From Cellulosimicrobium funkei (GTDB lineage: Bacteria; Actinomycetota; Actinomycetes; Actinomycetales; Cellulomonadaceae), in NCBI RefSeq assembly GCF_001019615.1, contig NZ_JNBQ01000008.1:1-64000 (forward strand): a stretch of 64,000 nt of DNA, in the 5' to 3' direction. Position numbers and translations under genes: made by a program. The notes under the pieces are model-generated. The model made no database searches. It worked only from the letters and a program-made list of their open reading frames with translations, and was not told the DNA's origin. Positions 34,151 through 44,163 of this stretch are shown piece by piece. Numbering within the stretch: the stretch's first letter is position 1; each line of letters opens with the position of its first letter.

Positions 34151-34987
34151 GTGACGGAGCCATCGAACCTGCCTGCCCAGAGCCCCTCGACCGCACCGCT
34201 GCGCGCGGTGGTGACCGGCGCGTCGTCGGGCATCGGCGAGGCGTGCGTGCGGTTCCTGCGCGCCCGCGGCTGGGACGTCGTCGCGTTCGCGCGACGCGCG
34301 GACCGGCTCGCCGAGGTCGCGGAGCGCACGGGCGCCCACCCGGTCGTCGGCGACGTCACGTCGGACGACGACGTCGCGCGCCTCGTCGCGGAGGCCGGTG
34401 CGCGCGGGCCGGTGCACGCGCTGCTCAACATCGCCGGGTTCGGGCTCGGCGTCGACCCCGTCGACGAGGCGAAGATCGACGAGTGGCGCGCGATGTACGA
34501 GACGAACGTGCTGGGCACCGTGCGCGTGACGAAGGCGTTCCTGCCGCTCCTGCGCGCGTCGCGTCGCGGCGACATCGTGCTCATGACGTCGACCGCCGGC
34601 CACGACACCTACGTCGGCGGGTCCGGCTACGTCGCGTCCAAGCACGCGCTGCTCGGGGTCGCCAAGACGCTCCGGCTGGAGCTGGTGGGCGAGCCGATCC
34701 GCGTCATCGAGATCGCGCCCGGCCTCGTGCACACGCCGGAGTTCTCGCTAAACCGCTACCACGGGGACCAGGCCGGGGCCGACGCGGTGTACGCCGGCGT
34801 CGTGGACCCGCTCACCGCGGACGACGTCGCGGACGTCGTGACCTTCGCCGTGACGCGCCCGCACCACGTCAACATCGACTCGCTGGTCCTGCGTCCCGTC
34901 GCCCAGGCGTCCACGTACTCCCTGTGGCGCGCCCCGCTCGTCCCGAAGGGCGTCCCGGCGGCCGCCGACGAGCACCGGGACGCCTGA
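34151..34987 (+). CDS. SDR family oxidoreductase
   Basis: A classical short-chain dehydrogenase of 278 residues: NAD(P) loop TGASSGIG at 22-29, NIAGFG, catalytic Ser in LMTSTAG, and YVASK with Tyr160 and Lys164. The Arg residues after the second strand (FARRADRL) favour NADP(H). Substrate unknown. The GTG at 34151 is preceded seven bases upstream by CAGAGT and no ribosome site, so it may be leaderless. It is divergent from the ABC operon and converges with the methyltransferase. Confidence 0.88.
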   Translation: MTEPSNLPAQSPSTAPLRAVVTGASSGIGEACVRFLRARGWDVVAFARRADRLAEVAERTGAHPVVGDVTSDDDVARLVAEAGARGPVHALLNIAGFGLGVDPVDEAKIDEWRAMYETNVLGTVRVTKAFLPLLRASRRGDIVLMTSTAGHDTYVGGSGYVASKHALLGVAKTLRLELVGEPIRVIEIAPGLVHTPEFSLNRYHGDQAGADAVYAGVVDPLTADDVADVVTFAVTRPHHVNIDSLVLRPVAQASTYSLWRAPLVPKGVPAAADEHRDA

Positions 34988-35002
34988 CGCCGGGACGACG
35001 CC

Positions 35003-35815
35003 TCAGGAGCGCGTCGCCGTGAGGAGCAGGTAGTCCCAGCCCATCGCGCCCTCCTCGAGCCGGTGGTCGGCGAGGTCGCGCAGCGCCTGGTCGAGCTGCT
35101 CCAGCCGCTCGGGATCGTCGGCGAGGCTCCGGCGCACCGCGATCGTCGGGCCGTACCGCTCGGCGAAGAAGGAACGGAAGGCCTCGCCGTCGGGGAAGAG
35201 CGTCACCGGCAGCGACCGCGTCTCCGCGCGCACCTCGTGGACGCGGTCCCCGAGCAGGGCCCGCACGTGCTCCTCGTCGCCCCACAGGGGCGGGGGCTGC
35301 GCGCCGGGCGGCGGCGCGGGCGCGAACGGCTTCATCGTCGCGAAGAGCTGCCCGATGAACCCACCGGGCGTCCAGCTCGCGAGGGCGAGCGTCCCGCCGG
35401 GGCGGAGCACGCGCACCAGCTCGTCCGCGGCGGCCTGGTGCTGCGGCGCGAACATCGCGCCGATGCACGACAGCACGACGTCGAACGACGCGTCCGCGTA
35501 CGGCAGCGCCTCCGCGTCGGCCTGCTCCCACACGAGCCGCGCCCCGCGCTCCTCGGCGGCGCGCCGGCCGACGTCGAGCAGCTCCGGCGTGAGGTCCGAC
35601 GCGACGACGTCGGCGCCCGCCAGCGCGGCCGCGATCGCCGCGTTCCCGGTGCCCGCGGCGACGTCGAGCACGCGCTGCCCGGCGCGCACGCCGGCCGCGT
35701 CGACGAGGGTCTCGCCGAGCTCGTGCACCAGCTCGGCGACGGCGGGGTAGTCCCCGGACGCCCACACCGCGCGGTGCTTGGCCTTGAGGTCCGACAGGAC
35801 CACGGTGTCCGTCAT
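35003..35815 (-). CDS. Class I SAM-dependent methyltransferase
   Basis: A 270-residue protein of the UbiE-like methyltransferase class: VLDVAAGTGNAAIAAA near 48-63 binds SAM, followed by DADVVASDLTPELL, WEQADAEALPYADASFDVV and VRVLRPGGTLALASWTP. Substrate unknown. AGGAG lies before the ATG at 35815. It is divergent from the HxlR regulator, which probably controls it. Confidence 0.88.
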   Translation of the reverse strand: MTDTVVLSDLKAKHRAVWASGDYPAVAELVHELGETLVDAAGVRAGQRVLDVAAGTGNAAIAAALAGADVVASDLTPELLDVGRRAAEERGARLVWEQADAEALPYADASFDVVLSCIGAMFAPQHQAAADELVRVLRPGGTLALASWTPGGFIGQLFATMKPFAPAPPPGAQPPPLWGDEEHVRALLGDRVHEVRAETRSLPVTLFPDGEAFRSFFAERYGPTIAVRRSLADDPERLEQLDQALRDLADHRLEEGAMGWDYLLLTATRS

Positions 35816-35990
35816 GTGCTTCTCCTGCTGTCCAGCCCGCGGTCGCGGGCGTGCGGTGGGTCACGTCCCCTCAGGATCGCGCTCCCTCCTGGAGGCATCC
35901 AGTACCGGATCTGTAGTGCTCGGGAGGAGCGACACCTGGCGGCGGACGGTCCCGCGGGTGTCTCCTGGAGGAACGATCGAGGAGGCGGCG

Positions 35991-36662
35991 ATGGCGGGCT
36001 ACGGCCAGTTCTGCCCGGTGGCGAAGGCCATGGACGTGCTCGACGAGCGCTGGACCCTGCTCGTCGTCCGCGAGCTGCTCGCGGGCAGCACGCACTTCAA
36101 CGAGCTGCGGCGGGGGAACCCTCGGATGTCGCCCGCGCTGCTCGCGAAGCGGCTGCGCACGCTCGAGCGCGCCGGCGTCGTGCGGCGCGACGAGGCCGGC
36201 GGACGGCCGACCTACCGGCTGACGGCGGCGGGCGAGGAGCTCCGTCCCGTGGTGGAGTCGCTCGGCGCGTGGGGAGCCCGCTGGATCGCCGACCTGGGCG
36301 ACGAGGACCTGGACCCGCACCTGCTCTTCTGGGACGTCCGTCGCACCGTGCCGACGGACGTCTGGCCGCGCGAGACCACGGCGGTCGAGTTCCGGCTGCA
36401 CGACGTCGATCGCCGGGTGTCGCGGTGGTGGCTCGTCGTGCGGGCGGGCGACGTCGACCTGTGCGACGTCGACCCCGGTCTCGAGCCGGCGGTCGTGGTC
36501 CGGTCCGGGCTGCGCGCCCTGACCCGCGTGTGGCGGGGCGACACGTCGTGGGCGGGAGCGCTGCGCACCGGCGACGTCGTGCTCGTCGGGCCCGCCGAGG
36601 CTCGGCGCGAGCTGCCCGCGTGGATCGGTCAGTCGGACCTCGCGCGCGTGCCGCGGCCGTAG
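35991..36662 (+). CDS. HxlR family transcriptional regulator
   Basis: A 223-residue regulator. The HxlR winged helix occupies residues 5-95: FCPVAKAMDVLDERWTLLVVRELLAG with its Cys near residue 7, then FNELRRGNPRMSPALLAKRLRTLERAGVV. The remaining 120 residues form an extra SCP2-like domain (VEFRLHDVDRRVSRWWLVVRAGDVDLC). GAGGAGG precedes the ATG. The gene is divergent from the methyltransferase with 175 bases between them; the spacer has lower GC around 35895-35925 and probably holds both promoters. Confidence 0.88.
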   Translation: MAGYGQFCPVAKAMDVLDERWTLLVVRELLAGSTHFNELRRGNPRMSPALLAKRLRTLERAGVVRRDEAGGRPTYRLTAAGEELRPVVESLGAWGARWIADLGDEDLDPHLLFWDVRRTVPTDVWPRETTAVEFRLHDVDRRVSRWWLVVRAGDVDLCDVDPGLEPAVVVRSGLRALTRVWRGDTSWAGALRTGDVVLVGPAEARRELPAWIGQSDLARVPRP

Positions 36663-36699
36663 GGCGCCGCCGCGCGGCAGCACGTGCCAGGCTGGGGGC

Positions 36700-38283
36700 A
36701 TGAGCGCCTCCTCCCGTCGTGCCCCCGCGCTCTCGGCGTTCGCGGGCGTGGTCTGCGCGGGCGTCGGGTTCGCGGTCGCCGAGCTCGTCGCGGCGCTCGT
36801 GGGGCCGGGGTCGAGCCCGCTGTTCGCCGCGGGGGCCGGGGTGGTCGACGCCGTGCCCGGGCCGGTCAAGGAGTGGGCGGTCGCGACGTTCGGGACCGCC
36901 GACAAGGCGGTGCTGCTCGGCGGCATGGCGGTCGTCCTCGCCGCGGGCGCGGCGCTCGCGGGCTGGCTCGAGCTGCGCCGTCCGCCGTGGGGGTCCGTGC
37001 TGCTGGGCGTCGTGGGGGCCGTCGGAGCCGTCGTGGCCGCGGGCCGGCCGGGTGCGAGCGTCGCGTGGGCGCTGCCCTCGCTCGTCGGGGTCGGGGTCGC
37101 GATCCTGCTGCTGCGCGCCTCTCTCGCCCCGCTGCGCGGGCCCGCGGAGGCCACGGTCGTCGGTGCGGGCCTCGACGGCGGCGCGGCGGGTTCCGGCTCC
37201 GCAGGTGCGTCGATGGACCGGCGGCGCTTCCTCCTCGTCACCGGCCTCGCCGCCGCGGCGGGCGTCGTCGCGCTCGCGACGTCCCGCGCGGTGTCGGCCG
37301 GGTCGCGCGCCGTCACGGCCGCGCGCGACGCGCTGCGGCTGCCCTCCCCGGCGACGCCCGCGCCGGCCGTCCCGGCGGGGGCGGACCTGGGCGTCCCGGG
37401 CCTCGCGCCGTACGTGACCCCGAACGGCGACTTCTACCGGATCGACACCGCGCTGCGCGTGCCGCAGGTCGACCCCGCCTCGTGGACGCTGCGCGTGACA
37501 GGGCTCGTCGACGAGCCGTTCGAGCTCACGCTCGACGAGCTGCTCGCGCTCCCGCTCACCGAGCACCACGTGACGCTCACGTGCGTGTCGAACAAGGTCG
37601 GCGGCGACCTCGTGGGCAACGCGCGGTGGCTCGGGTACCCCGTGCGCGAGCTGCTCGCGCGCGCCGGGGTCCGCGACGGCGCCGACATGGTCCTGTCCAC
37701 GAGCGCCGACGGCTGGACGGCGAGCACGCCGCTCGACGTGCTCACCGACCCCGACCGGGCGTGCCTGCTCGCGGTCGGGATGAACGGCGAGCCGCTGCCC
37801 GCGGAGCACGGGTTCCCCGCGCGGCTCGTCGTCCCGGGGCTCTACGGCTACGTGTCCGCGACCAAGTGGGTCACCGAGCTCAAGGTCACGACCTTCGCCG
37901 ACGACGTCGCGTACTGGTCCACGCGCGGCTGGTCGGAGCGCGGCCCGATCAAGCTCGCGTCGCGCGTCGACACGCCGCGCGCGGGGGCGTCGGTCCCGGC
38001 GGGCGTCGTGACGGTCGCGGGCGTCGCGTGGGCGCAGCACACGGGGATCTCCGGCGTGGAGGTCCGGGTCGACGACGGCACCTGGCGCCCCGCGACCCTC
38101 GCCGGCACCGTGGGTCCCGACACGTGGCGGCAGTGGTCGTACGCGTGGGACGCGACACCCGGAGAGCACCGCCTGACGGTCCGCGCGACCGACGCCGACG
38201 GGCGCACGCAGACCGCAGACGTCGCCCCGCCCGCGCCCGACGGCGCGTCCGGGTGGCACGAGGTCACCGTCCGCGTGGGCTGA
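36700..38283 (+). CDS. Membrane-anchored molybdopterin oxidoreductase, sulfite oxidase fold
   Basis: A 527-residue protein. Four hydrophobic segments occupy residues 10-150, then a short linker with MDRRRFLLVTGLAAAAGVVAL (a twin-arginine-like RR followed by a membrane segment). The sulfite-oxidase-fold domain follows at about 230-420; the Moco-ligating Cys is Cys295 in LTCVSNKVGG. The C-terminal part (about 425-527) is the Mo-co dimerisation, Ig-like domain. Substrates may be sulfite or other S- or N-oxides. CAGGCT six bases before the ATG suggests a leaderless message. Confidence 0.9.
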   Translation: MSASSRRAPALSAFAGVVCAGVGFAVAELVAALVGPGSSPLFAAGAGVVDAVPGPVKEWAVATFGTADKAVLLGGMAVVLAAGAALAGWLELRRPPWGSVLLGVVGAVGAVVAAGRPGASVAWALPSLVGVGVAILLLRASLAPLRGPAEATVVGAGLDGGAAGSGSAGASMDRRRFLLVTGLAAAAGVVALATSRAVSAGSRAVTAARDALRLPSPATPAPAVPAGADLGVPGLAPYVTPNGDFYRIDTALRVPQVDPASWTLRVTGLVDEPFELTLDELLALPLTEHHVTLTCVSNKVGGDLVGNARWLGYPVRELLARAGVRDGADMVLSTSADGWTASTPLDVLTDPDRACLLAVGMNGEPLPAEHGFPARLVVPGLYGYVSATKWVTELKVTTFADDVAYWSTRGWSERGPIKLASRVDTPRAGASVPAGVVTVAGVAWAQHTGISGVEVRVDDGTWRPATLAGTVGPDTWRQWSYAWDATPGEHRLTVRATDADGRTQTADVAPPAPDGASGWHEVTVRVG

Positions 38284-38314
38284 CGTGACCCGCGTCCGGT
38301 CCGTGGACCCGGGG

Positions 38315-38344
38315 TTGTCCGCCCCGGGCCCGCCCTGGCACCAT
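38315..38344 (+). promoter_or_regulatory. Promoter-like pair before the CC leader peptide
   Basis: TTGTCC (38315-38320) and CACCAT (38339-38344) are 18 bases apart. Transcription would start at or next to the GTG at 38351. Confidence 0.4.
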
Positions 38345-38350
38345 GTCCGC

Positions 38351-38425
38351 GTGACCTCCCCGCGCCCCACGAGCAGCTCGCTCGTCCTCGTGCGCCCGCG
38401 GGTCGCCTTCGCCACCTGTTGTTGA
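38351..38425 (+). CDS. Putative leaderless leader peptide ending in Cys-Cys
   Basis: A 24-codon frame starts with GTG six bases after a CACCAT box and ends RPRVAFATCC followed by TGA. Both Cys codons are TGT, as in the cysK leader and unlike most genes here. No gene of sulfur metabolism follows directly: next are an 88-codon frame at 38604 and the ileS T-box. It may control the 88-codon frame or act as a Cys sensor for a longer transcript. Chance occurrence cannot be excluded. Confidence 0.35.
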   Translation: MTSPRPTSSSLVLVRPRVAFATCC

Positions 38426-38603
38426 GGGCTCGCGGCGCCCTGCGCAGCCTCGACCGGGTGTCCGCGAGCAGCCTCCCGCCCCTCCCTCCTGACGAAGGGG
38501 CGTGACGGTCGCCGGTCTCGTGCCACGGGCTCATCGATGAGTCCCGCGCGACGCCCGGGTCTGCACCTCCGGACGCCCGCCGAGCACAGGACGCGAGACC
38601 ACC

Positions 38604-38870
38604 ATGTACGTTCCCCCGAGCTTTCCCCGCTACCGCCCGACGACGCCGCTCGCCGCGCCGTCGCCCGAGGCCGCCCGCCCGTCCGTGGCGCCGCTCGCCG
38701 TCGGGCACGACGCCCGCCCGCCGCTCACGCTCGAGTGGCTCGTCGCGCGGGACATCGACGCCTACACCGCGCGCCGCCGGTCGGCGGCTACCATGGACGC
38801 ACAGGCGTCGACCCGGCCATCACCGGCGAGCCTCCGGAAGAACGGGACCCGCGCCGTCGGGCAGGCCTGA
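38604..38870 (+). CDS. Possible small protein, 88 residues
   Basis: An ATG frame with neighbour-like third-position GC as far as about 38785: MYVPPSFPRYRPTTPLAAP, then LTLEWLVARDIDAYTARRRSA. I recognise no domain. The last 25 codons run into the first stem of the ileS T-box leader, where the sequence is constrained by RNA. Either the true protein overlaps the leader or the frame is fortuitous. AGGA lies 16 bases upstream, which is weak. Confidence 0.35.
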   Translation: MYVPPSFPRYRPTTPLAAPSPEAARPSVAPLAVGHDARPPLTLEWLVARDIDAYTARRRSAATMDAQASTRPSPASLRKNGTRAVGQA

Positions 38871-39050
38871 CGGCCCGCGGCCAGGTCCTCACTAGAACCG
38901 GACGGGTGGGCCCGTCACAGCCTGCGACGAGCGGTCGGTGACCGCCCGCCGAGCCCGACGGCGTCGGGCCCGGGGGACGACGCCGGCAAGCGAGGTGGTA
39001 CCGCGGCGAGCCCGCCCCTGGGTGGGGGAGTCGTCCTCGCAGGAGAGCAC
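38801..39050 (+). promoter_or_regulatory. T-box leader of ileS
   Basis: A tRNA-sensing leader. The specifier loop region contains CCATCACCGG, giving an ATC isoleucine codon near 38818. Typical actinobacterial segments GAGCCTCCGGAAGAAC and ACTAGAACCGGACGGGTGGG follow. The T-box AGGTGGTACCGCG is at 38993-39005; its TGGT can pair with the ACCA end of uncharged tRNA-Ile. GCGAGG (38990-38995) pairs with CCTCGC (39035-39040). AGGAG follows at once, consistent with translational rather than terminator control. A TACCAT -10-like box is at 38789-38794. Confidence 0.88.
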
Positions 39051-39114
39051 GACCGACCCGTACCACCACGGCGGACGAACCCGCCGGCCGCTACCCACCG
39101 GAGTCCTCGAGACC

Positions 39115-42100
39115 ATGGCCTACCCGCTGCACCGCGCACCCTCGTCCGCCGACTCGCACCCCGGAGCCGCGTTCGGCGTCCCCGCCTCCCCGGACCTGCC
39201 CGCCATCGAGCGCGAGGTGCTCGCCTACTGGGACGCGGACGACACGTTCCGCGCCTCGGTCGAGCGCAACCCCGCCGGCGAGAACGGCAGCAACGAGTTC
39301 GTCTTCTACGACGGCCCGCCCTTCGCCAACGGTCTGCCCCACTACGGGCACCTGCTCACGGGCTATGCGAAGGACGTCGTGCCGCGCTACCAGACGATGC
39401 GTGGCAAGCACGTCGAGCGGCGCTTCGGCTGGGACACGCACGGCCTGCCCGCCGAGCTCGAGGCGATGGACCAGCTCGGGATCAAGACCAAGGAGGAGAT
39501 CCTCGAGCTGGGGATCGAGCGGTTCAACGACGCGTGCCGCGCGTCGGTGCTCAAGTACACGAGCGAGTGGCAGGACTACGTGACCCGCCAGGCGCGCTGG
39601 GTCGACTTCGAGCACGACTACAAGACGCTCGACCCCACGTTCATGGAGTCGGTCCTGTGGGCGTTCAAGCAGCTCTACGACAAGGGCCTCGTCTACGAGG
39701 GCTTCCGCGTGCTGCCGTACTGCTGGAACGACCAGACGCCGCTGTCGAACCACGAGCTGCGCATGGACGACGACGTCTACCAGGTCCGCCAGGACCCGGC
39801 GGTCACCGTCGGCTTCCGGCTCGAGACGGGCGAGCTCGCGCTCATCTGGACGACGACGCCCTGGACGCTGCCGTCGAACCTGTTCGTCATGGTCGGCCCC
39901 GACGTCGAGTACGTCGTCGTGGAGTCGTCGTCCACGGGCGTCAAGGAGCGCTACGTGATCGCCGCCGAGCGTCTCGCGGCGTACGCGCGCGAGCTCGCCG
40001 ACGAGGGCGTCGAGGACGTGACGACGCAGGTCGTCGAGCGGCTCACGGGCGCCGACCTCGTCGGGCGCTCCTACACGCCGCCCTTCTCCTACTTCGCCGG
40101 GCACGCCGGTGCGCACCGCGTCGTCGAGGCGGACTTCGTCACGACCACGGACGGCACCGGCCTCGTGCACAACGCCGGCGCGTTCGGCGAGGAGGACAAG
40201 GTCGTCTCCGACCGCGAAGGGGTCGAGCCGGTCCTCCCGGTCGCGTCCGACGGCAAGTTCGTGTTCCCCGTCGTCGACTACGAGAGCCTCCAGGTCTTCG
40301 ACGCGAACGCGCTCATCATCGACCACCTCAAGGGCCGGACGCGGCACGACGCCGCCGTCGCCGCGGGCGAGCAGACCCCGGACCTCGCGCTCGGCGCGAC
40401 GAGCCCTGGGACGGTGCTGCTGCGCCGCGAGTCGTACGCGCACTCCTACCCGCACTGCTGGCGCTGCCGGCAGCCGCTCATCTACATGGGCGTGTCGTCG
40501 TGGTTCGTCGCGGTGTCGAAGTTCAAGGACCGGATGGTCGAGCTCAACGAGCAGATCTCCTGGACGCCCGAGCACATCCAGCACGGCCAGTTCGGCAAGT
40601 GGCTCGAGAACGCGCGCGACTGGTCGATCACGCGCAACCGGTTCTGGGGGAGCCCCGTCCCGGTGTGGCGCTCCGACGACCCGCAGCACCCGCGCGTCGA
40701 CGTGTACGGGTCGTTCGCCGAGCTCGAGCGCGACTTCGGCACGCTCCCGCGCAACGAGAAGGGCGAGCCCGACCTGCACCGCCCGTTCGTCGACCGCCTC
40801 ACCCGGCCGAACCCCGACGACCCGACGGGCCGCTCGACCATGCGCCGCGTCGAGGACGTCATGGACGTCTGGTTCGACTCGGGCTCCATGCCCTACGCGC
40901 AGGTGCACTACCCGTTCGAGAACACCGACTGGTTCGAGCACCACAACCCCGGCGACTTCATCGTCGAGTACATCGGCCAGACGCGCGGCTGGTTCTACAC
41001 GCTGCACGTGCTCGCGACCGCGCTGTTCGACCGCCCCGCGTTCCGCTCGGCCGTCTCGCACGGCATCGTGCTGGGCTCCGACGGCCGCAAGATGAGCAAG
41101 TCGCTGCGCAACTACCCGGACGTCAACGAGGTCTTCGACCGCGACGGCTCCGACGCGATGCGCTGGTTCCTCATGAGCTCGCCCATCCTGCGCGGCGGCA
41201 ACCTCGTCGTCACCGAGGACGGGATCCGCGACGCCGTGCGCCAGGTGCTCCTGCCGCTGTGGAGCACGTACTACTTCTTCACCCTGTACGCGAACACGTC
41301 GAAGGCGCAGGCCCGGGCGGGCGAGCCCGGCGAACCCGCGGGGTACGTCGCGCAGAAGGTCGCGCCCGAGCGCGTGGCCGGGCTCCCGGCGCTCGACCGC
41401 TACCTGCTCGCGCGCACGCACGACCTCGTCGTGCGCGTGACCGGGCAGCTCGACGCGTACGACATCGCGGGCGCGTGCGAGACCGTGCGCGAGCACCTCG
41501 ACGTCCTGACCAACTGGTACGTGCGCACCCAGCGCGACCGGTTCTGGGCGGAGGACGCCGACGCGTTCGACACGCTGTACACGGCGCTCGAGACGCTCAC
41601 GCGCGTCATGGCCCCGCTCGCGCCGCTGCTCGCGGAGGAGGTGTGGCGCGGCCTGACCGGCGGGCGCTCGGTCCACCTCACCGACTGGCCGGCGTCCACC
41701 GAGGAGGTCGGCGAGCGGTTCGTCGGCGAGGACGGCTCGTGCGCCGTGGCGGTGCGCCAGGTCCCGGACGCGTCCCTCGTCGCCGACCCGGCGCTCGTCG
41801 CCGCGATGGACGAGGTCCGCGCCGTCGCGTCGGCCGCGCTCGGCCTGCGCAAGGCGCACCAGCTCCGCGTGCGGCAGCCGCTCGCGAGGCTCACGGTCGT
41901 CGTGGACGACCCGGGGGCGCTCGCGCCGTACACGGACCTGCTGGCGCGCGAGCTCAACGTCAAGGCCGTCGAGCTCGAGTCGACCGACTCGGACGCCGCG
42001 GAGCGCTTCGGCATCACGCAGCGCCTCGCGGTCAACGCCCGCGCCGCGGGCCCGCGCCTGGGCCGCGGGGTCCAGGCGGTCATCAAGGCCGCGAAGGCCG

Positions 42101-42573
42101 GTGCGTGGCGCGTGGACGACGCCGGGGACGTCGTCGTGACGACGGCCGACGGCGACGTCGCGCTCCTGCCCGCGGAGTACGAGCTGACGACGGTGGTCGC
42201 CGACCGCGGCGTCGCCGAGGGGGAGGCGCCGAGCGTCGCCGCCGCGGTGCTCGCGGGCGGCGGGTTCGCCGTCCTCGACCTCGTGCTCGACGACGCGCTG
42301 CTCGCCGAGGGCTACGCGCGCGACGTGATCCGCGACGTGCAGGACGCGCGCAAGGCCGCCGGCCTCGACGTCGCCGACCGCATCCGGCTGTCGCTCGACG
42401 TGCCGGGCGAGTGGCTCGTCGCCGTCGAGGAGCACCGCGAGCTCGTCGCGCGCGAGACCCTCGCGGTCGAGGTCGTCGTCGAGACGTCGCCGACCGACGT
42501 GCGCTCCGTGCGCGTCGAGAAGGCCGACGGCACCGTTCCGGACGCTGGCCCCGTCGAGGAGGCGAACCTGTGA
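39115..42573 (+). CDS. ileS: Isoleucyl-tRNA synthetase
   Basis: Class I synthetase of 1152 residues. The HIGH-type motif is HYGH in GLPHYGHLL near residue 74, and KMSKS is at about 659-663. The editing domain includes [12 protein letters not shown], and the anticodon domain near 800-900 includes [14 protein letters not shown]. The first 30 residues form a variable extension before [15 protein letters not shown] at 39115 is used, about 70 bases after the T-box core, with GGAG 14 bases before it. folC overlaps its stop. Confidence 0.96.
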   Translation: MAYPLHRAPSSADSHPGAAFGVPASPDLPAIEREVLAYWDADDTFRASVERNPAGENGSNEFVFYDGPPFANGLPHYGHLLTGYAKDVVPRYQTMRGKHVERRFGWDTHGLPAELEAMDQLGIKTKEEILELGIERFNDACRASVLKYTSEWQDYVTRQARWVDFEHDYKTLDPTFMESVLWAFKQLYDKGLVYEGFRVLPYCWNDQTPLSNHELRMDDDVYQVRQDPAVTVGFRLETGELALIWTTTPWTLPSNLFVMVGPDVEYVVVESSSTGVKERYVIAAERLAAYARELADEGVEDVTTQVVERLTGADLVGRSYTPPFSYFAGHAGAHRVVEADFVTTTDGTGLVHNAGAFGEEDKVVSDREGVEPVLPVASDGKFVFPVVDYESLQVFDANALIIDHLKGRTRHDAAVAAGEQTPDLALGATSPGTVLLRRESYAHSYPHCWRCRQPLIYMGVSSWFVAVSKFKDRMVELNEQISWTPEHIQHGQFGKWLENARDWSITRNRFWGSPVPVWRSDDPQHPRVDVYGSFAELERDFGTLPRNEKGEPDLHRPFVDRLTRPNPDDPTGRSTMRRVEDVMDVWFDSGSMPYAQVHYPFENTDWFEHHNPGDFIVEYIGQTRGWFYTLHVLATALFDRPAFRSAVSHGIVLGSDGRKMSKSLRNYPDVNEVFDRDGSDAMRWFLMSSPILRGGNLVVTEDGIRDAVRQVLLPLWSTYYFFTLYANTSKAQARAGEPGEPAGYVAQKVAPERVAGLPALDRYLLARTHDLVVRVTGQLDAYDIAGACETVREHLDVLTNWYVRTQRDRFWAEDADAFDTLYTALETLTRVMAPLAPLLAEEVWRGLTGGRSVHLTDWPASTEEVGERFVGEDGSCAVAVRQVPDASLVADPALVAAMDEVRAVASAALGLRKAHQLRVRQPLARLTVVVDDPGALAPYTDLLARELNVKAVELESTDSDAAERFGITQRLAVNARAAGPRLGRGVQAVIKAAKAGAWRVDDAGDVVVTTADGDVALLPAEYELTTVVADRGVAEGEAPSVAAAVLAGGGFAVLDLVLDDALLAEGYARDVIRDVQDARKAAGLDVADRIRLSLDVPGEWLVAVEEHRELVARETLAVEVVVETSPTDVRSVRVEKADGTVPDAGPVEEANL

Positions 42574-43991
42574 GCGCCGCACGCAAGGACCCCGGCGCCG
42601 CACGACGGCAGAGCGCGAAGGAGGCCCGCGCGGCGGCGGAGGACGCCGCCGCGCAGGCGGACCTCGAGCGCGTCTACCAGCACATCGTGTCGCGTGCCCC
42701 CGAGCACGACTTCGACCCGACGATCGACCGGGTGCGGCGGCTGTTCGAGCTGCTGGGCGACCCGCAGCACGCGTTCCGGACCATCCACCTCACCGGGACC
42801 AACGGCAAGACGAGCACCGCGCGCGTCGCCGAGCGCCTCGTGCGCGAGCACGGCCTGCGCACCGGCCTGTTCACGAGCCCGCACCTGACGAGCGTCACCG
42901 AGCGGATCGTCGTCGACGGCGAGCCCCTCTCGGCACGCCGGTTCGTCGAGGTCTGGGAGGACGTCTACCCGTACGTGCAGGTCGTCGACGCCGAGCTCGC
43001 CGAGGCCGGGCAGTCGCAGCTCAGCTTCTTCGAGGTGCTCACGGGCGTGGCGTTCGCGGCGTTCGCCGACACGCCGGTCGACGTCGCGATCGTCGAGGTC
43101 GGCATGGGCGGGGAGTGGGACTCGACCAACGTGGTCGACGCGGAGGTCGCGGTCGTGACGCCCGTCGCGCTCGACCACGAGCGGTGGCTCGGCAGCACGC
43201 TCGAGGAGATCGCGACGGTCAAGTCGGGCATCGTCAAGGACGGCGCGACCGTCGTCTCCGCCGCGCAGCGTCCGGAGGTGGAGGAGGTGCTGCGCGCCCG
43301 CGCCGAGCGCGTCGGCGCACGCCTGCTGCGCGAGGGCGTCGACCTCGACGTGGCGGCACGGCAGGTCGCGGTCGGGGGGCAGCTCCTCGACCTGCGCACG
43401 CCCGCGGCGCTCTACACCGAGGTGTTCCTCCCGCTGCACGGCGAGCACCAGGCGCACAACGCGCTCCTCGCGCTCGCCGCGGTGGAGGCGTTCCTCGGCG
43501 GCCGCGCGCTCGACGGGCAGCTGGTGGAGACCGCGTTCGCGGACGTCACGTCTCCCGGTCGGCTTGAGGTCGTGCGGTCCAGCCCGACCGTCCTCGTCGA
43601 CGCGGCGCACAACGCCGCGGGCGCGGAGGCGCTCGCGGTCGCGCTCGGCGAGGCGTTCGACCTGCGCCACCTCGTCGGGGTGGTCGCGATCATGGCGGAC
43701 AAGGACGCCGAGCCGCTCCTCGCGGCGCTCGAGCCGGTGCTGTCCGAGGTGGTCGTGACGCGCAACAGCTCGGAGCGCTCGGCCGACCCGACCGACCTCG
43801 CCGAGCTCGCCGCGGACGTGTTCGGCGAGGACCGCGTGCACAGCACCGAGCGGCTCGACGAGGCGCTCCAGGTCGCGGTCGACCTCGTGGAGCGGGACGA
43901 CGCGGTGGGCGTCGGGACGGGCTCGGGCGTGCTCGTCACGGGTTCCGTGGTCACGGTCGCCGACGCGCGGATCCTCCTCGGCCGCGGCTGA
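42570..43991 (+). CDS. folC: Folylpolyglutamate/dihydrofolate synthase
   Basis: Mur-ligase-fold enzyme of 473 residues that attaches glutamates to folates and possibly makes dihydrofolate. An Ala/Arg/Glu-rich leader (1-30) precedes [13 protein letters not shown]. The ATP loop is TGTNGKTS at 75-82, and [13 protein letters not shown] and [21 protein letters not shown] follow, with HNAAGAEAL in the C-terminal domain. GTG overlaps the ileS stop (GTGA), with GAGGAGG upstream. Operon partner of ileS; a strong hairpin ends the transcript. Confidence 0.95.
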   Translation: MSAARKDPGAARRQSAKEARAAAEDAAAQADLERVYQHIVSRAPEHDFDPTIDRVRRLFELLGDPQHAFRTIHLTGTNGKTSTARVAERLVREHGLRTGLFTSPHLTSVTERIVVDGEPLSARRFVEVWEDVYPYVQVVDAELAEAGQSQLSFFEVLTGVAFAAFADTPVDVAIVEVGMGGEWDSTNVVDAEVAVVTPVALDHERWLGSTLEEIATVKSGIVKDGATVVSAAQRPEVEEVLRARAERVGARLLREGVDLDVAARQVAVGGQLLDLRTPAALYTEVFLPLHGEHQAHNALLALAAVEAFLGGRALDGQLVETAFADVTSPGRLEVVRSSPTVLVDAAHNAAGAEALAVALGEAFDLRHLVGVVAIMADKDAEPLLAALEPVLSEVVVTRNSSERSADPTDLAELAADVFGEDRVHSTERLDEALQVAVDLVERDDAVGVGTGSGVLVTGSVVTVADARILLGRG

Positions 43992-44000
43992 CGTCCCGGG

Positions 44001-44042
44001 CGGGCACGCGGCGCCCCGCTCCGGCGGGGCGCCGCGTGCCCG
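44001..44042 (+). terminator. Terminator after ileS-folC
   Basis: A perfect 19-bp inverted repeat (44001-44019 with 44024-44042, loop TCCG) starts nine bases past the folC stop. Confidence 0.85.
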
Positions 44043-44163
44043 GGGATCTCGCGCGGCCCCGTGCGCCCGGGTGTTTGATGGAGGCGACGACGGCGGCGGG
44101 CACGCCGGGCGGGGGCGTCGGCGTCCGGGTCCCCGGGCGCACGGACCGATGGAGGGATGACCG

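Noticed and set aside
39091-42603. A 1170-codon open frame antisense to ileS
   Set aside because: It is a shadow frame produced by high GC at third positions; it has repetitive Arg/Val/Glu composition, no domain and no ribosome site.
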